Assembly (NCBI GenBank): GCA_036785705.1
Contig: JAWUZG010000354.1
Coordinates: 62,001-126,000, forward strand
From: Acanthornis magna
Lineage: Eukaryota; Chordata; Aves; Passeriformes; Acanthizidae
Length of the DNA: 64,000 nucleotides
Reading direction: 5' to 3'
Both the position numbers and the translations under genes were made by a program. The notes under the pieces were generated by a model that was not told where the DNA came from, searched no databases, and saw only the letters and a list, made by a program, of their open reading frames with translations. Shown here piece after piece: positions 25,001-37,905 of this stretch (positions are counted from its first letter, which is position 1; each line of letters starts with the position of its first letter).

Positions 25001-28000
25001 CCTCAAAGAAGTGAGAAAATTGTTTCTCTTCTTTTTTGGAGCTCATTTATATTGAAATTTTTAAGGCCTTTGGTATTTTCAAGTGGTTCTCCTAGAGCAG
25101 GTGAAAAAGACCTTTGCTCTTTAACAGAAGGAGCCAGAGAAATCAAGTTTTTGCTTGTTTTACTTACAAACTAGATGCAGCTTTGAGCACTGGGCTTGAG
25201 TTTGATGCTGTTAGAAAAGTGAAGTCTAGGTAATAGATATAACGCAAGGAGGAACTGATCATTCTTCTGGGTTGTGGTCTGTAAATGTCTTTTTGTTTAT
25301 TTCTATTCATGGCTTAGCAGTTGGCACCTAACTTTTAGGAAGAGAGCATTTCTCTCCAGCCTACAAAATAAAGCTGTCCTGGAAGGGTGCGACAAAGGAG
25401 GTCAGTGCTGCTATTAGTTACATAATAAATGCTTTTTTTCTTCTCAGTGAAAGGCAGAAATTCTGTGAGCCCACTTAAAGCATGGGGACAATCCAAAGCC
25501 TAAGTTTGTCCATGACAGCTGAGAAAGCTGACTGGAAACTGGAACTTCCATTCCCCAGGAGAGCTGAACATTTTTTAATTTTCTGTCATTCTACTTGGAA
25601 AAATTAGCATTCTATAATATGCTGGTTTAGGGGCATAGAAATATTTCAAGTTCAGTATTGTTCAAATTGACAAGAATGTTCCTATTTCTTCTGTTTGTTT
25701 ACCAAACCTAATCTGATTAAATTAATATTTTCAAGAGCAAACAGCTTTCTCAAGAAATGCCTTTGCTTTTTGTTATCAGGGGATTGTGGACACATTTCTC
25801 TAAGCGAAGGCCGTAATTTTCTGTCCATTCAATTTAACTACTTTTCTGCTTTTTCTGTGGACCATCCAAGCTGGAGCTCTGAGCTGTTGGCTGTCCCTCC
25901 CCAGCAGCTGTTTCTGTAGTGTGTGGGTCTTGTCAAGGAAAACACTGAATACGTTCCTGCTTTCCTTAGCACCATTGATGAGATGTTTCTGGCTTCCTGA
26001 AATCACTGTCAGGCACAGGGAGAGCTCTGAGGAGCCGTGTGCTCCTGGTGCTTTTAGAATTTGAGATCAGGAAAACTCTTCTATTCCACTTTACTTGCTT
26101 GAGCTCATTCCTCAAAACACTTGCTGCTGCCTTATTTATACGACTTTTTCAGGCCTCCTTGTTGCAGATTTTGTCTTTCACAGGGTTTGGTCTTTCTGGC
26201 AGCCTGATTAGTATTTTGCATGCTTATTCTCTCTGAGCATAACCCACGGGCAGTTACTGTGCTGCAAGACTAAGGACAGGGCTGCTCTACAACGAGTGGT
26301 CTTGTTCAATGGGAAAGGATGGATCTGCAATGGCAACTGGGTGGGGGCAGCAGTGCAGACGATGTACTTCTTACAAGTGGCTCATGGTGGGCTAGGAAAG
26401 TGTGACAGACAGCACAGGCCTGAAGGAATGCACCATACTCTTTTAGAAATCACAAAGATAGTAACAATCAGCTGGGGGGAGGCAGCTGGAGCAAGGCAGA
26501 ATAGGCACATTTTGCTTTCCTGTCTCACAAAGAGGTTCTGTGGGGTAGAGCAGGTACAAGCTGTCAGGTGTACCTTCAGGTGTTTGGGGGATGCAGTGTT
26601 ACAGCGTTAGTATGAAAAGTGAAAAAGCTATTGGCACTTTTGCAAGAAATGGAGGGGAAAAACCTTGCCACCACTAGTCAACAACGCTAAAAAATCCCAA
26701 ACAAAACAATTTTTGTGAAAGTTTGCTCTAGAGAAACACAGAGAAAAGTTTTGGAAAACAATCTGGTGCCAATATGTAGCGTATATGTAGTAGTTTTTTT
26801 ACTGTAAATCGGGTCCTGTTGCATAATTTTTTCCTCTGACCTTCACTTTTCTATGAACTTTGCAAACCCCATATAAGATGATGGGATTCTGATGGGGAAA
26901 CACTTCCAGAAATCTTCTGCTAGGCTTCTTTTTTATTTTCTTCTTAAACCTATAGCTGTGTATCTTTTAGCATAATGTGGACTGTTTGGACTGTTTAATT
27001 TGCCTGGTATGTCCTTCTTGTCCTGGTGTTGCTAGAGTAAAAAGTGAGGTTGTTTAGTCCTGTTGCATCAGAACATTGCCTTGCTGGTTTTTGCAGCCTA
27101 TTTCTGGGGCTGTTCTGGTTGGAAGGACTCTTTCTGGAACATGGTTGGCATTGTCAATAGTATTTCAAAGGAAGAGCTCTCAAAGGAGCATTTACCACGA
27201 AAATCAATCTTCCTTCACTCTTCTGGGTCTACATCACCTGATGTGTTTACTCTTTTCATGGCTGATGATTTGCAGACATCCCATATTCTACAAATATACT
27301 TCTCCCTACACAGCTCCTCCATCTGACAACATCACAGTTTATAGCAGAAAGTCTTGTTATTAGTCCCAAAGCTTCTGACCTTGCACACTCCTATTAAATT
27401 TCATCCCATTTCTATTACCCTTCCAGATAATCCAGCCCCTGCTCTGTGAACCCCCAACTCTCCCTCCAGACATGTAGGTCTCAGGGAATCTATTTGTTTG
27501 TTTTTATACTTTTGTGCCAGTCATTAATACAAGTATTAAGTGAGATTGGTCTCAACCCCCGAGGGTTTTTCATTATTAACCTTCCTGAAGTTTAACAATT
27601 CCCTTCCTGCCACATGCTCCTCTAACAGGCTATAGCTAAGGGGAGGGCAAGCCTGCCCTGGCCCCTGTGACCCCTTTCAGCAGATGCCTTTGGGGCACAG
27701 GGCAGGCTGCCCTTTCCCTGATCGCCACTGGGAAGCCTTGGAGGAGGAGCTGCTGGAGCAGAGCTGACAAGTTCACATGGTGAGCTCTGCCTCTGCAGCC
27801 AGGAGAGGCAGAGAGACACAGCCAGCCTTTGGAGATGGCAGGGGGATATATGAAAGGGCAGCAAGAAAGGCCTTGTAGAATTTTCTTTGATCCAGGAAAT
27901 GAGCAGGTATTGCTCAGCTGAAAGCCTGGCTGGAGGAAAGGGCCTGCCCTGCCAGGGCACCGAGGCTGGGGGAGAGATTTATTTGCAGTCCCCTTTGCTT

Positions 28001-30611
28001 TCACTCTTTCACTCAGCAGAGATGAGGACAGATATTTCTTCTGTTAATAGAGTTTACTGCTCCAGCTGGCATTTGAACAAAACCGCCTTTCTGAGATGCT
28101 GAGGTACTCCACTCAGGCAATAGATCTCAGCACTTAATCCTAAAACCTCCTGTTGATTTGAGGTCTGCTAGAGTTACAAAAGAATAAAAAAAATAAAATA
28201 GAAAGCTGAGAAACAACCTCCCTTTCACCAGGTGGTACAACATAAGGCATTGTACTAAATCTGACTAAAGGTGTTTTTAGCAACACAGAACTTGCAGAGT
28301 CTTGCAGTGCCAAATGTGTGAGTCTAGTGTGTTGAATTTGTTAGTTTATTGATGATTGCACACATTTAGTCTTTTGGAAGAATAAATTACTCAGTATAAC
28401 AATACACAGTAATGATAGCCTTTTCTGACTTTGTGTGGTCAGAAATGATGTATAGAGACAAAATGCTAAACACCATGTTTTGTGGACAATAATTGTTAGG
28501 AGTAAAGTGTGTTTTCTTTTGTTACAACACTTACGAACATGTCAAAGTTGAGATACCATACTGATGCATGTGCTGATACTTAGCACTTTGCATGTTCACA
28601 GCCCTGTACAAACATTAATGAACCAATGTAAACAGTCATTTTCATCATGTGGCTTAATATAATAAGGCATTGTGAACCTTGTTTTGCCTCTGTATGCACA
28701 AGGGATTGTAATTTACGCTCCTTTCCATGCGCAATGAAGGCTATTCCTGTCATCTACCCTCTCACAATCATCCTTTTCCTGTGCAGTTCCCACTGAAGGG
28801 GGGGACAGGGCTCTAAAGAGCCTGGGCCATAATTTGGTTGGCTCTCTTCCAGCTTTCTAGATGGTGCCAGTTTGCTCCAGGCTTCCTCTGTGCTATATCA
28901 TTGCAAATCCCTTTTTTGAGGGGTGTCGTTTCCCCCACATCTGGAATTACCTCTCTCACTGCACTGCCAGGAATAAAAGCTCACCTGCATTTCAAAAGTG
29001 CATGTCTGCTACGTTGTCTTACACATTTGTCAGCAGGAAAGCACTGCCTGCATTGTGCTATTTTTTAAAATTTATTTTATTTTAGAATGTTAGTTACCCT
29101 TTTGCTTCAAGCTAGGAGTATGTGCATCTATTTTGCCAGCATGATTTCAAAGAGCTGTATTTCAGATATTAAGTGTGCACTCTCAGGACTTGCAAGAGCT
29201 CGAGCAAGTAAATTAGCAGACCAGAATGAAGTCAAGTGAAGTACTGAAGGGCTCCAGATACTTTAGGATTACAGCAGAAAGCATAATATGAGGGCCAGCT
29301 CTCCCAGTTGTTGAAAGTGTGCTTGGAGAGAGGTGAGAAGACACCAGCCTCTACCAGCTGGTGCTAAGTCCCACAGCACTGATTACAAGCTGAAGAAATC
29401 TTTACTGGTGGTATCTCCATATCATACCCAGCTGTGAGCAGGGAATTGCCTTTGTAGCCAAACTGGCCATGTCCTGTGAAACCACAGGATTGATTGACTT
29501 CATGGCAAGATCAGGCTCTTTTGACTCCAGGAATGGTTAGCCTCTTTGCACAAAAGGTTAAGGTGAAAGGTGTGGGTGTTAATGTTATTTATGCTGTTAG
29601 TGGACTACAGAGTTCCACACTGGCTAAAATGTGATGAATTGAGCAGAAATAATTGAAGTCTGTGTCCTGCACAGTGTTGAGGGGAGACATGCACCTGACA
29701 GCTGATACAGTTAAGCATTTGCAGCTTAAAGGTGCATATCCTCTGTGCTTCTTGGGGAGCAAACAGGAGTTGAATTATTCACGTTATTCAGTGCAGATGT
29801 CTGGCTTTTAGTCTCATCATTCATCATTGCTCAGCAAACACCTGTGTTCATACATTGCATCATAAATACTGCAAAATGAATTGTGAATTTTATGCTCCTT
29901 GAATAGAACTCGGACTCACAGCCACACAATAAGATGCACAATGACCATGCTGTATTACTTGTTAAGTATATATTGGAGAATAATGGTTGAACCCAGTTAT
30001 TTCTGGATATATGAAAGAGATATTTCTGGATTTATTTTTTTTTTATACTTAATACACCCTGGGGCAGCAGGGGATTGTGCTCTGTTGGGCTAGACTTAGG
30101 CATGCCAAAATCATGTCTGTGATGAGACTCCCTGTAATGCTATTTTTAAATTTATTGATTGAAGGGGCTAAAGTAGGTCTGTAATTTGTTTTATCCTGTA
30201 ATTTTGAAAGCAACAACTTTAAGAAGTCTCATTCATATTGATAGCCACAGTGATGAGCTCAGGAACTGAATGTAGGGCCAGACAAGAATTCCGCAGGTCA
30301 AAGGTACAAACCTTGTAAAAAATCCTGAATTATTCTGGCCTTTCTTGGGAAGAAAGGTAAAGAAAAACTCCATATCTACTTGGACAAAGAACTGCTTTCA
30401 AAACATACCTTAAGAAGTGGACAAAAAGCTTAAAGCAAATGAAAAACACAGCTTTATTGTTGCCGTTAGGAAAAACGAGGATAAAATTAAATTGGTGCAC
30501 TGGTTTAAATCTTGCAAAATAGGTGAAAAGAGTAGTACCTTATGTATATCAGTTCATCAGTCATAAGAAACTGGCTGGTCAAGTCACTAGAGTAAAAGGA
30601 CTCTAAGATAA
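22030..30611. other. Non-coding DNA, no gene recognised; GC-richer block near 27.6-28.0 kb
   Basis: Mostly AT-rich and featureless. Between about 27,620 and 27,990 GC content rises and minus-strand frames of 112 and 122 codons overlap, again without a recognisable protein and with no dense CpG run that would mark an island. A 104-codon + frame at 26,296-26,610 is also unrecognised. An AT-rich block at 22,600-22,700 has the look of a conserved element (see findings). Confidence 0.5.
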
Positions 30612-30860
30612 GTTGAAAGAGACCTCCAAGAGGTCATCTAGTACAGTCCCTTGTTCAGAGCAGGTCTGATTAGATCAGGTTTCTGTGTCAGGGCTGTGTC
30701 CACTCAAATCTTGAATATCTCCAAAGAGGGAGATCTGCAGCTCCTCTGGGCAAGCTGCAATATTTGACCACCTTGTCTTAAAAAACCTTGTCTTAAAAAA
30801 TGTTTTCTTAAAAAAGGTTCAACAGAACTGTATTGCAGTGGCTGGGGACAGATAACAAGA
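30612..30860 (-). mobile_element. Old CR1 LINE 3' fragment
   Basis: The + strand reads as reverse-complement CR1: GACCTCCAAGAGGTCATCTA, GTACAGTCCC, then CAAATCTTGAATATCTCCAA near 30,700, CTCCTCTGGGCAAGCTGCAA near 30,740 and TTGACCACCTTGTCTTAAAA. Many substitutions mark it as ancient. It carries an internal expansion, listed separately. Confidence 0.85.
30773..30816 (+). repeat. Three-copy local expansion within the CR1 fragment
   Basis: The word (CC)TTGTCTTAAAAAA is repeated, with a third degenerate copy TGTTTTCTTAAAAAA. It falls in the CR1 region that normally has a single AAAAA stretch, so it probably arose by slippage after insertion. Confidence 0.75.
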
Positions 30861-31081
30861 ACTGTTGATGGAGTGTGAGCCACCACTCCAAGAGATTTCC
30901 ACCAGTCTGGAAATGACTGACCGGTGTGTACTGGTGTGTTCTGCTAAGCCATACCATAAACCACCACCAGCAGCCACTAGTGACGTGCTGACGAAAAAAG
31001 AAAATGACACTTGAAAGTTATTGGCTCAGGAATTTCCAGAGTGGGTTTTTTTAAATGTAGCTCAAGTCCCGCTAGAGGTGA

Positions 31082-31334
31082 AATCAAAGTGGAGCAGGTA
31101 CAAAGCAGGGCTGTGAGAATGATTGATTATGGGCAATAGGGAGGAATAAGAGTGTTTGGCTGTTCAGAGAAGTCAAATGAAGTCTTTGAAAGGCTTCTTA
31201 CTGCTCTCTGTAAGTTCATTACTGCTAATAGGTATAATGGGAAGAAATAGATGAAGACTGTTAATTAGAAAAAGGTTTTAAACAAGAACATGGTGAGGCC
31301 TTGGAGCAGCTTTCAGAAGGAGCAGTTGTAAAAA
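31082..31334 (+). mobile_element. Old CR1 LINE fragment, sense
   Basis: Diverged CR1 3' region in the sense orientation: GGGCTGTGAGAATGATTGAT near 31,110, TTTGGCTGTTCAGAGAA near 31,157 (consensus CTGTTCAG), TTAATTAGAAAAAGGTTTTA near 31,260 and GGTGAGGCCTTGGAGCAGCT near 31,290. Its consensus interval overlaps that of the neighbouring minus-strand copy, so the two are separate insertions. Confidence 0.7.
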
Positions 31335-34300
31335 TACATGAAACAGAAACAAAACCAAACGGACTTTGACATGGCGGTCTGCAGGGGCAGTCTTTTGCTC
31401 AATATTCAATTTGTGATTTCAGGGTAGACATTGTGTTCGGGGTAATTTGCCTGGCATTTCAGTACGTATGGTAGCATTTTAGTTGTGCCTGTCACGCTCT
31501 GTTATTTCCTGAGCACAGGAGGAGTAACAGCGTGTCTGCAATTTGCTTGGCAAGTCCCAGGTGCTCCCCAGTGCCTGCACCTTGCATGCATGTGGAAGGG
31601 CTTGGCACATCACGCAAAGGTCGCAGTGCAGGAAGCCCACGTTAGGCTGGGGACTTTGCTGGTGTTTCAGTTCACTGGGAATGATCTTTGTCTGTACATT
31701 TCTGCTGAGGAAGTCCGAAATAAAACTATGTTAGTCCATAATAAGAGACATTTGTGAAAGAGACTGAAGAATTTGTACTCAGTGTGTATGCTGGGCCCCT
31801 ATGCTTTCCAACTCAGAGTATTTTTCCATGACTAAATAAAAATAGCCATTTCCTTAGAATAGTGACTGAATTTTTTTCAACTGTATGTTTTATATGGCAT
31901 AATTATATGCCCTTACAAACAATTTAAGCCAAATTATGCAATTGAAAGTTTAGCTAGTGCTTTTTAATCCACTTAAGAGTTTTGTTTTTGATAGCCTGGT
32001 AGTGAAGCAAACTAAATTAAAGTGAATTCCACATGAAAGATGGTTCTAGTATTTGTGATTGTGAGGTAATGACTTGAAATTCTCCATAGTTGCAGCATTT
32101 CTGTATTTTGTATTTAATTTTAAAACTGTTATGGTTTTAGTGGCCATAAATGGAACAGAGTAATATGAGAGAATTGATGAAACAGATATTTGACTGGAAA
32201 ATAACAGGTTAATGTTAAATGTATCTGTAACAATGAGGAGGCTTAGGCAAAATGCAGAAATATCAATAAGCAAATAGTAAGAGGCAATGGATGACCTGTG
32301 AGATCAAAATAAGGAAAAGAATGGAAATATTAAAGAATAGTTAAGATGCTTATTTTGGAACAGGAAAGTATTAAGGAAGTTATCAAAAGAATAGTTTCTA
32401 TTCCAGTGTTTAAAATTCAAAAAGAGAGATTAGAAAATAGCAGTGCTGATGAGAAATGGAATGATCAATGGTTTGGAAAGGCATATGCTGCTAAAAAAGA
32501 AAACAGAAGCTTCCTGTCTAAAAGGGGATGTCTGCCAGATAATCAGCTGACGTTTGCATCGAGGTCAGTCACCAACAATGACTGCAGCATCTCTAAGTTT
32601 TTGGACAAGAAAAGTGTTTGAACTAGATTGATCCGTAAGAGTATTTACGCTGAATTCATGGAACTGCAGACTAAGTTGTATGAGCCCCTGTTGCGTTGGT
32701 TTCGATCAGGTTTTGCCTAGCAAAGTTCAGCATTATTGTATTTTTTGTCACTGGGAGTTTTTATTTATGTGCAAAGCTAAAAATAATGGCATATGTAGTG
32801 CATTTCAAATGTCACCTTTTAGCACAAGCACAGACTTTCAACTCTGCTGACCACTGAGCTTCTGAGATTATTTGTTGGGATGAATGACCCTATCCAAAGC
32901 ACAGATTGGATAAATCCATGCAAATTTGCCAGCTTCTGGAACAAAACTTTCATCAATTTCTTGTAGCGTTTTGCATATAATTGCATGTATGATCCCAGCT
33001 ATTATTGTGGCTGTTTCTAAGTGGTTTTTGTGCTGCCAACGTGAATGAGTGTTTGATGTCTGGAGAAAGGAGTGTTTTTGCAAATGAAATCTGGAGGTTT
33101 TGCATCACCGTACTGGGAAAAGCTGAAAGCAAGGTGATCAACCACACTGCAGCTTTCATGTGCCAGCTTTCATCCTGGCACCAATACATTTCAACATGAG
33201 GGAGAGAACTTTTTTATGGGGAAGAGATGCAGATTTTCTCAAGCTAATCAGCTGAGTTTGTATATTCATTAATAATTGTTGCAATCCACTTGAGAACTTG
33301 CCCAGATTTAGTCAGACCTGTAACAGAAATCAAGGTTTTGCTTAAAGGTCTATTGAAGAAATTTCCCTGTCCAAGTTCCCTTTGGAGTTAGCTCGAAATC
33401 TACAGTCCTTGGTCCAGCAAAACTTAATTATTATTTGAGTAAGAATTCCAGCATTTTGCTCCATAACTTCAAGAGATGTTAGGGTTTTTAGAAAACAACT
33501 GAAGTGCATTGTTATGGTAAGTGTTTTGGTATAATGACAGTACACCAAGATCTACATTTAATTTAAAATCAATTTTTTAGTTTTAATATTATTGATTCCA
33601 AAAGTCATTAGGTTTGATACAAGCCTTTTTTTTACCCATTACCAATACTTGAATAGCAGTTGCTGTTCACATTTTATGGATGGAGAGAATGATGTGATTG
33701 TTGTTCTTTGATAAGAAATAAAGTTCTGATTCATACCAGAACACTAACTTTGTGGATGCAAGTTTATAAAAATTTCTTTTTTAGGAACTACTTAATTCCT
33801 TATTTTTCAATTATTATTTCTGAAATATGTTTTATGTTCAAGATATAGTTCCAGACCTGAATTAAATGTCTTTGAGTCCAAAGAAATATGCTAAAAGAAA
33901 ATATTTGTTTGGGCACCAAAAACTTGATCCAAATTTTGGTGTCAACATGCTTTTGATTAGGTCAGTATGTAACATCTTTGTACTTACACCTTAAATTTAA
34001 ATGGCTTGGAAAGCTGGAGTACTATTTTTAGGAAACAAATAAAACTTTTTAGACTATAGATTTTATTAATGTATATTAAACTTAGGTATAAGTAGGAAGA
34101 TCAGTTAGAGCATATAGAGTGGGGGTGTTTGGGAAGTTGGAATACAGTCCTATCAGAGAAATAACATGTGCATCGCAGAAATATATACTAAAACAGAGTT
34201 TAATGTGACAGTATTTTTATTTGTTGTCGAAAGAAATAAATCCTTTTATGTCAGCATGGGTGGAAGAAACCAGCTCATGGAATCTCTTCTGGGCTCAAAG

Positions 34301-36048
34301 GAGAGCGTTAGTTTTAGTAAGAAATTTTTGGTAAAGCCCAGATGCTGTAGATTTCTATTGGGATTACAGTAGAAAGCAGAAATTTTGAAGGAGAGCTATA
34401 GGGATGTTCCTTACCCTTGATAGGGAAAGTTTTTCTGCAGATATAGATTATCATGCAAACAGAAATGACTCTTTTCTTTTTTACGTCAGTGGATATTGGC
34501 ATTGTTAGTGTGAAAAACATGTATGTATAAAAACCTGGAAGCTGGAAACCTTCCTTTGTGCATAAATAAATGTTTTTTTAGTAATAAATTAATTACAGCC
34601 TGTTTACTGAAGCACATTCTTATATCTTGTAGCCTCACTCAGCTATGTCAGATATTTCTATGAAGAGTTAACCATTTGATCAATTAATGGCTTCAAAAAG
34701 CAAACCAAGAAGAACACCTACAGTTTTTGTGTTGTTTTCCCCTTTCCCAGCTCAGTAAAAACAACTTTTCCTGATTTCCTGAGGTTGGCAAAGGCTTTTC
34801 AACAGCTCTCTCTAAATCATTGAGAGTATTATATTTCAGCTTCCTGGAGGAAAATGAGCATGGTCTGAGTCAAGGCAGTAGTTTTAAGTGGTCCTCAGGG
34901 GCATAGCATCAAATTGCACTGTTGGTGCAATTTTTCTGTCATCATATGAAGGCAGCAGCTGTTGCATCAATGGAATTTTTAGATTAGGAAATTCTTGAGG
35001 CCAAATCCTGCCCTTGTTTCTATGGCCAGCTTGAAGCAGAACTTGTCCAGTGTGCAGGAGTGAAGACTAAGGCATGAAGTGCTATGAAAAGTCAGGTCTG
35101 GGAAGGCTGTGAAGCCAAACCATGTGTACATGATTGCTTGTGTTGAGTAGGAGCAGATGCAGAAGTGCCAGTCAGCTTTTTGTTGGAGAAGAGTAAAATT
35201 TGAAGTCTTGGTTCTTCCTTAAAGAAGTTCACCCTGGGCCAGAATTATTATTACAAGCAGCATGTAAGTAACAGACCTGTGTCAACAGTGGAGCTGGATC
35301 TCCTGGAAATTACATTTGTTCCCAAAGCTCACTTTAGTTGGAGAAGCTTTTCTTAGCAGCTTTTTTTCCCCCTCCAACTGGTTTGCAAGTTCAGATTTTC
35401 CAGGTTCTTGAAGACTCAAGAAGTGCTTATCACTTGCTGTCAGCAGGATGGCAGACCTGTGTGTCTGTGTCCCCCAGAGCCTTCACTGGCACTCGCTGGC
35501 TTTTTTTGGGTTTCCCAGGACTTTACTCATGCAGGAGTGGGCACTGGTGTCACATTGTGACCGTGGACAGTGTAAAGCCTTGGGAAGCTGTTTGTCCATG
35601 TTTGGTGTCGGGGACAGAGCTGTCCCAGGGCAGCAAGGCTGAGCTCCTCAGAGCACATTTCTATTTCTCGTGCTAAAATGTGTTTCTGAATACTAATTAT
35701 CATTTACAACTATTTTAATGTCTGCTTAAGAACTTAGCTCAAGGGGAGAAAAAAAAATTATGGTAATAGTTTCAAAAGACCACAAAGGCCACATTTTTTA
35801 GCAAAGCATTTTGCTTGCTTTACATTAAACATGCCCTCAAGTTCCATATTTATTTTTAATATATTACTCCTACATCTTCTCTTCCCCCATAGTGATTTTC
35901 CCTTGCTGAATAAGATCCACTCAGCTTTCCTTATCCCAAACAGAGCTGTCAATCTTAAAGTTTAAATTGGCATCATCCTTTCCCAGCCCCAGCTGCCCTT
36001 GACTTTCTTCAAGTTTTTGTCAGTATGATCTAAGTATAGTGCACTTGT
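31335..36048. other. Non-coding DNA, no gene recognised
   Basis: AT-rich. A 91-codon + frame at 32,346-32,621 has fairly protein-like composition but matches nothing I know and lacks upstream or downstream support. Shorter frames at 32,868-33,199 overlap on both strands. A + strand donor-like ATG|GTAAGTGTT lies near 33,516 without a partner. No repeats are recognised. Confidence 0.5.
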
Positions 36049-36101
36049 ACCCATATATTTTAAAATATATACTGGGTTTGTTTCTTTAGGTAGTACCCAG
36101 T
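36049..36101. repeat. Long AT palindrome with flanking inverted words
   Basis: ATATATTTTAAAATATAT at 36,053-36,070 is a perfect 18-bp palindrome. It is preceded by ACCC and followed by ACTGGGT, so the stem extends with a small bulge. ACTGGGT (36,071-36,077) pairs again with ACCCAGT at 36,095-36,101, giving two alternative hairpins. Confidence 0.85.
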
Positions 36102-37135
36102 CTATCACAATGGTCAAAATTGTTTCTGGCATCCATGGAGATAATTATAATATGTCATAATGTTGTGAATAGTGTATTGTATTAATATCCTTACATCACA
36201 TGGAGAATTCAAGATATGAAAAATTGTTCCAGATAGTCAGGAATCTAAAGATTGTTTTTCTATACTCTTTAGCATGATTGATTAACAAACTTAGCTTAGA
36301 AGAGAAATATCCCTATGAAGCTTTTCTGGATTTATTTTGACTGCAAATGAGACCTGTTTCAAATTTTGAGCTGCGATGAAATGCATTTAACAAGGGTTAT
36401 GGTATGATCAGTGGCAAAGCTATTAGAGAGAACTTCTTGCTATTTTTAAGGCCACACTGTTCCTTCTTCCTTCATCCCAGTGATTTTTATTTATTTTTTC
36501 TTCTTCCCCAAATATCTTTTTTTGTTTTGACAGGTTTTCTTGTTCAAATTTGTATTTTATTTTAAATCTTCAAAGCAAAAGACATCATTGCCATGGTGGA
36601 TTGTAATACATGATATTTCTAACTGAACTTTTGGTCCACTTGTGAGAGTTCTCTGTTATGGAAGCTGCCAAGACCCCAGTGTGAATGCAGCATGGGTCTA
36701 TGTATTTAGAATTTGGACATCATGTATATGTAGTAAAAGCCTGAATTTTGATATGGTATGGATTATGTATTAAAAAGAAATTGGCATATTCAAACACATT
36801 TTATGATTTAAGGGATAAATAACATGTATTTGGTATAACAGTATCAAAGATGCTCTATGCCAAAGAATATTCAGACAATTTCCTGCAAAAGTTGGAGTTT
36901 GAATGAATAAGCTGTTAACTTTATTACCTTCAAGCCTTTGTATCTCTAAGTACCACAATATCAGAGTTTCTGCCATAAAAATATGCAGTGTCTGACTGCA
37001 ATACATATTGCGAACTGTTTAGTTGTAATATTTTGTTAATGAAACAGGGGTTTTTCCTGTATTTAGCTTCTGTTTGATAGTTCTATTTCAAAGAACACTA
37101 AACTCAAGAATTTATCTAATTTTATGCACTCCCAA
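36102..37135. other. Non-coding DNA, nothing recognised
   Basis: AT-rich stretch between the palindrome and a CR1 tail; no open frame or repeat worth naming. Confidence 0.6.
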
Positions 37136-37199
37136 TAAAGGAAGTTGGACTGGATGACATCTAGAGGCTCCTTCCAACCAATATTTCTATCACTGTTTG
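37136..37199 (+). mobile_element. CR1 LINE extreme 3' end, sense
   Basis: GGAAGTTGGACTGGATGACA followed by TCTAGAGGCTCCTTCCAACC is the conserved CR1 3' terminus; the following ATATTTCTATCACTGTTTGA is a decayed tail. Only about 60 bp survive, typical of heavily 5'-truncated copies. Confidence 0.8.
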
Positions 37200-37837
37200 A
37201 TTATTAAAGATACCACTATTAAGTACTTGCAGCCTTGCAATTGTCACCTTTGATAGAGAGAGAGTAACAGATGCTTATAGTTTAATTTTATTCTTTTAAG
37301 AAGGAAAGTTTTTTAGAAGAAAAATGAAGCCAAGACACAGCAATGTCAAATGCAGTAATGGCCCTACCCTTACCCAACTCTCAGTGAGCATGTAAAGGCC
37401 TTAGTGGAGTTTGCTAGTTAACTCATTTAAGTTGTGAAATTCTTTGTAAAATAAGCAATATTGGTTTGTGGTTCCTGTGAAGTTTAGTCTGAAAGGGAAT
37501 ACGCTGGAGACTGTACCTCATAAAGAGCTTGTATCCCGTGTTACAGATGCTCATCTTAGGTGGGACAGAAGCAATTCTGAGAGTCAGAACAAGCAAGTTT
37601 TAGTTTTGGCCATTTTCCCTTCACCTTGGGGGCAGTGAAGTTCAAGTCATAAAGTGCTTTTGCTGAGACTGAGCTTTCCAGTTGCATATCAGTGTTCCAG
37701 CTGGAGTTCTTATTTTTTTTCCTGAATCCTTGGGTTCACTCCATTTTTTCATTTAACTCTGGTAATCAAAAAAGGAATGAGCATCAAGCCACCTAAATTA
37801 TATCCACACTCCTGTGTAGTTTATTGCGCTGTTAAGT

Positions 37838-37873
37838 AACTCTTTGTTTGTTTGATTTGTTTTACAGGTAAGT
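37838..37873 (+). promoter_or_regulatory. Candidate recursive splice site (3' splice site fused to 5' splice site)
   Basis: A T-rich tract from about 37,841 ends in TTTGTTTTACAG (AG at 37,866-37,867), with a branch-point-like GTAAC about 27 nt upstream of the AG. The AG is followed at once by GTAAGT (37,868-37,873). The joined word CAG|GTAAGT behind a pyrimidine tract is the ratchet or recursive-splice motif: an upstream exon spliced here regenerates a functional donor. Known vertebrate cases lie in very long introns. If real, the host gene runs on the + strand. Confidence 0.5.
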
Positions 37874-37905
37874 AGCACTTAGAACTGGATAGTCAACAAT
37901 TTATG
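37868..37905 (+). other. Candidate RS-exon (38 nt)
   Basis: Directly downstream of the recursive 3' splice site lies a 38-nt segment ending ...TTTATG, followed by a second consensus donor GTAAGTAT at 37,906. Vertebrate recursive sites require such an exon-definition partner. All three frames contain a stop within the first 15 nt, and 38 is not a multiple of 3, so inclusion would poison a coding transcript, as reported for RS-exons. It could instead be an ordinary cassette or non-coding exon. Confidence 0.45.

Noticed and set aside
27622..28004. Overlapping 112- and 122-codon minus frames.
   Set aside because: GC-rich patch with few stops in several frames; translations are low-complexity and Pro/Ser/Leu-rich with no family resemblance.
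32346..32621. 91-codon + frame with protein-like composition.
   Set aside because: No known family, no poly(A) tail or target duplication to make it a retrocopy, no splice partners.
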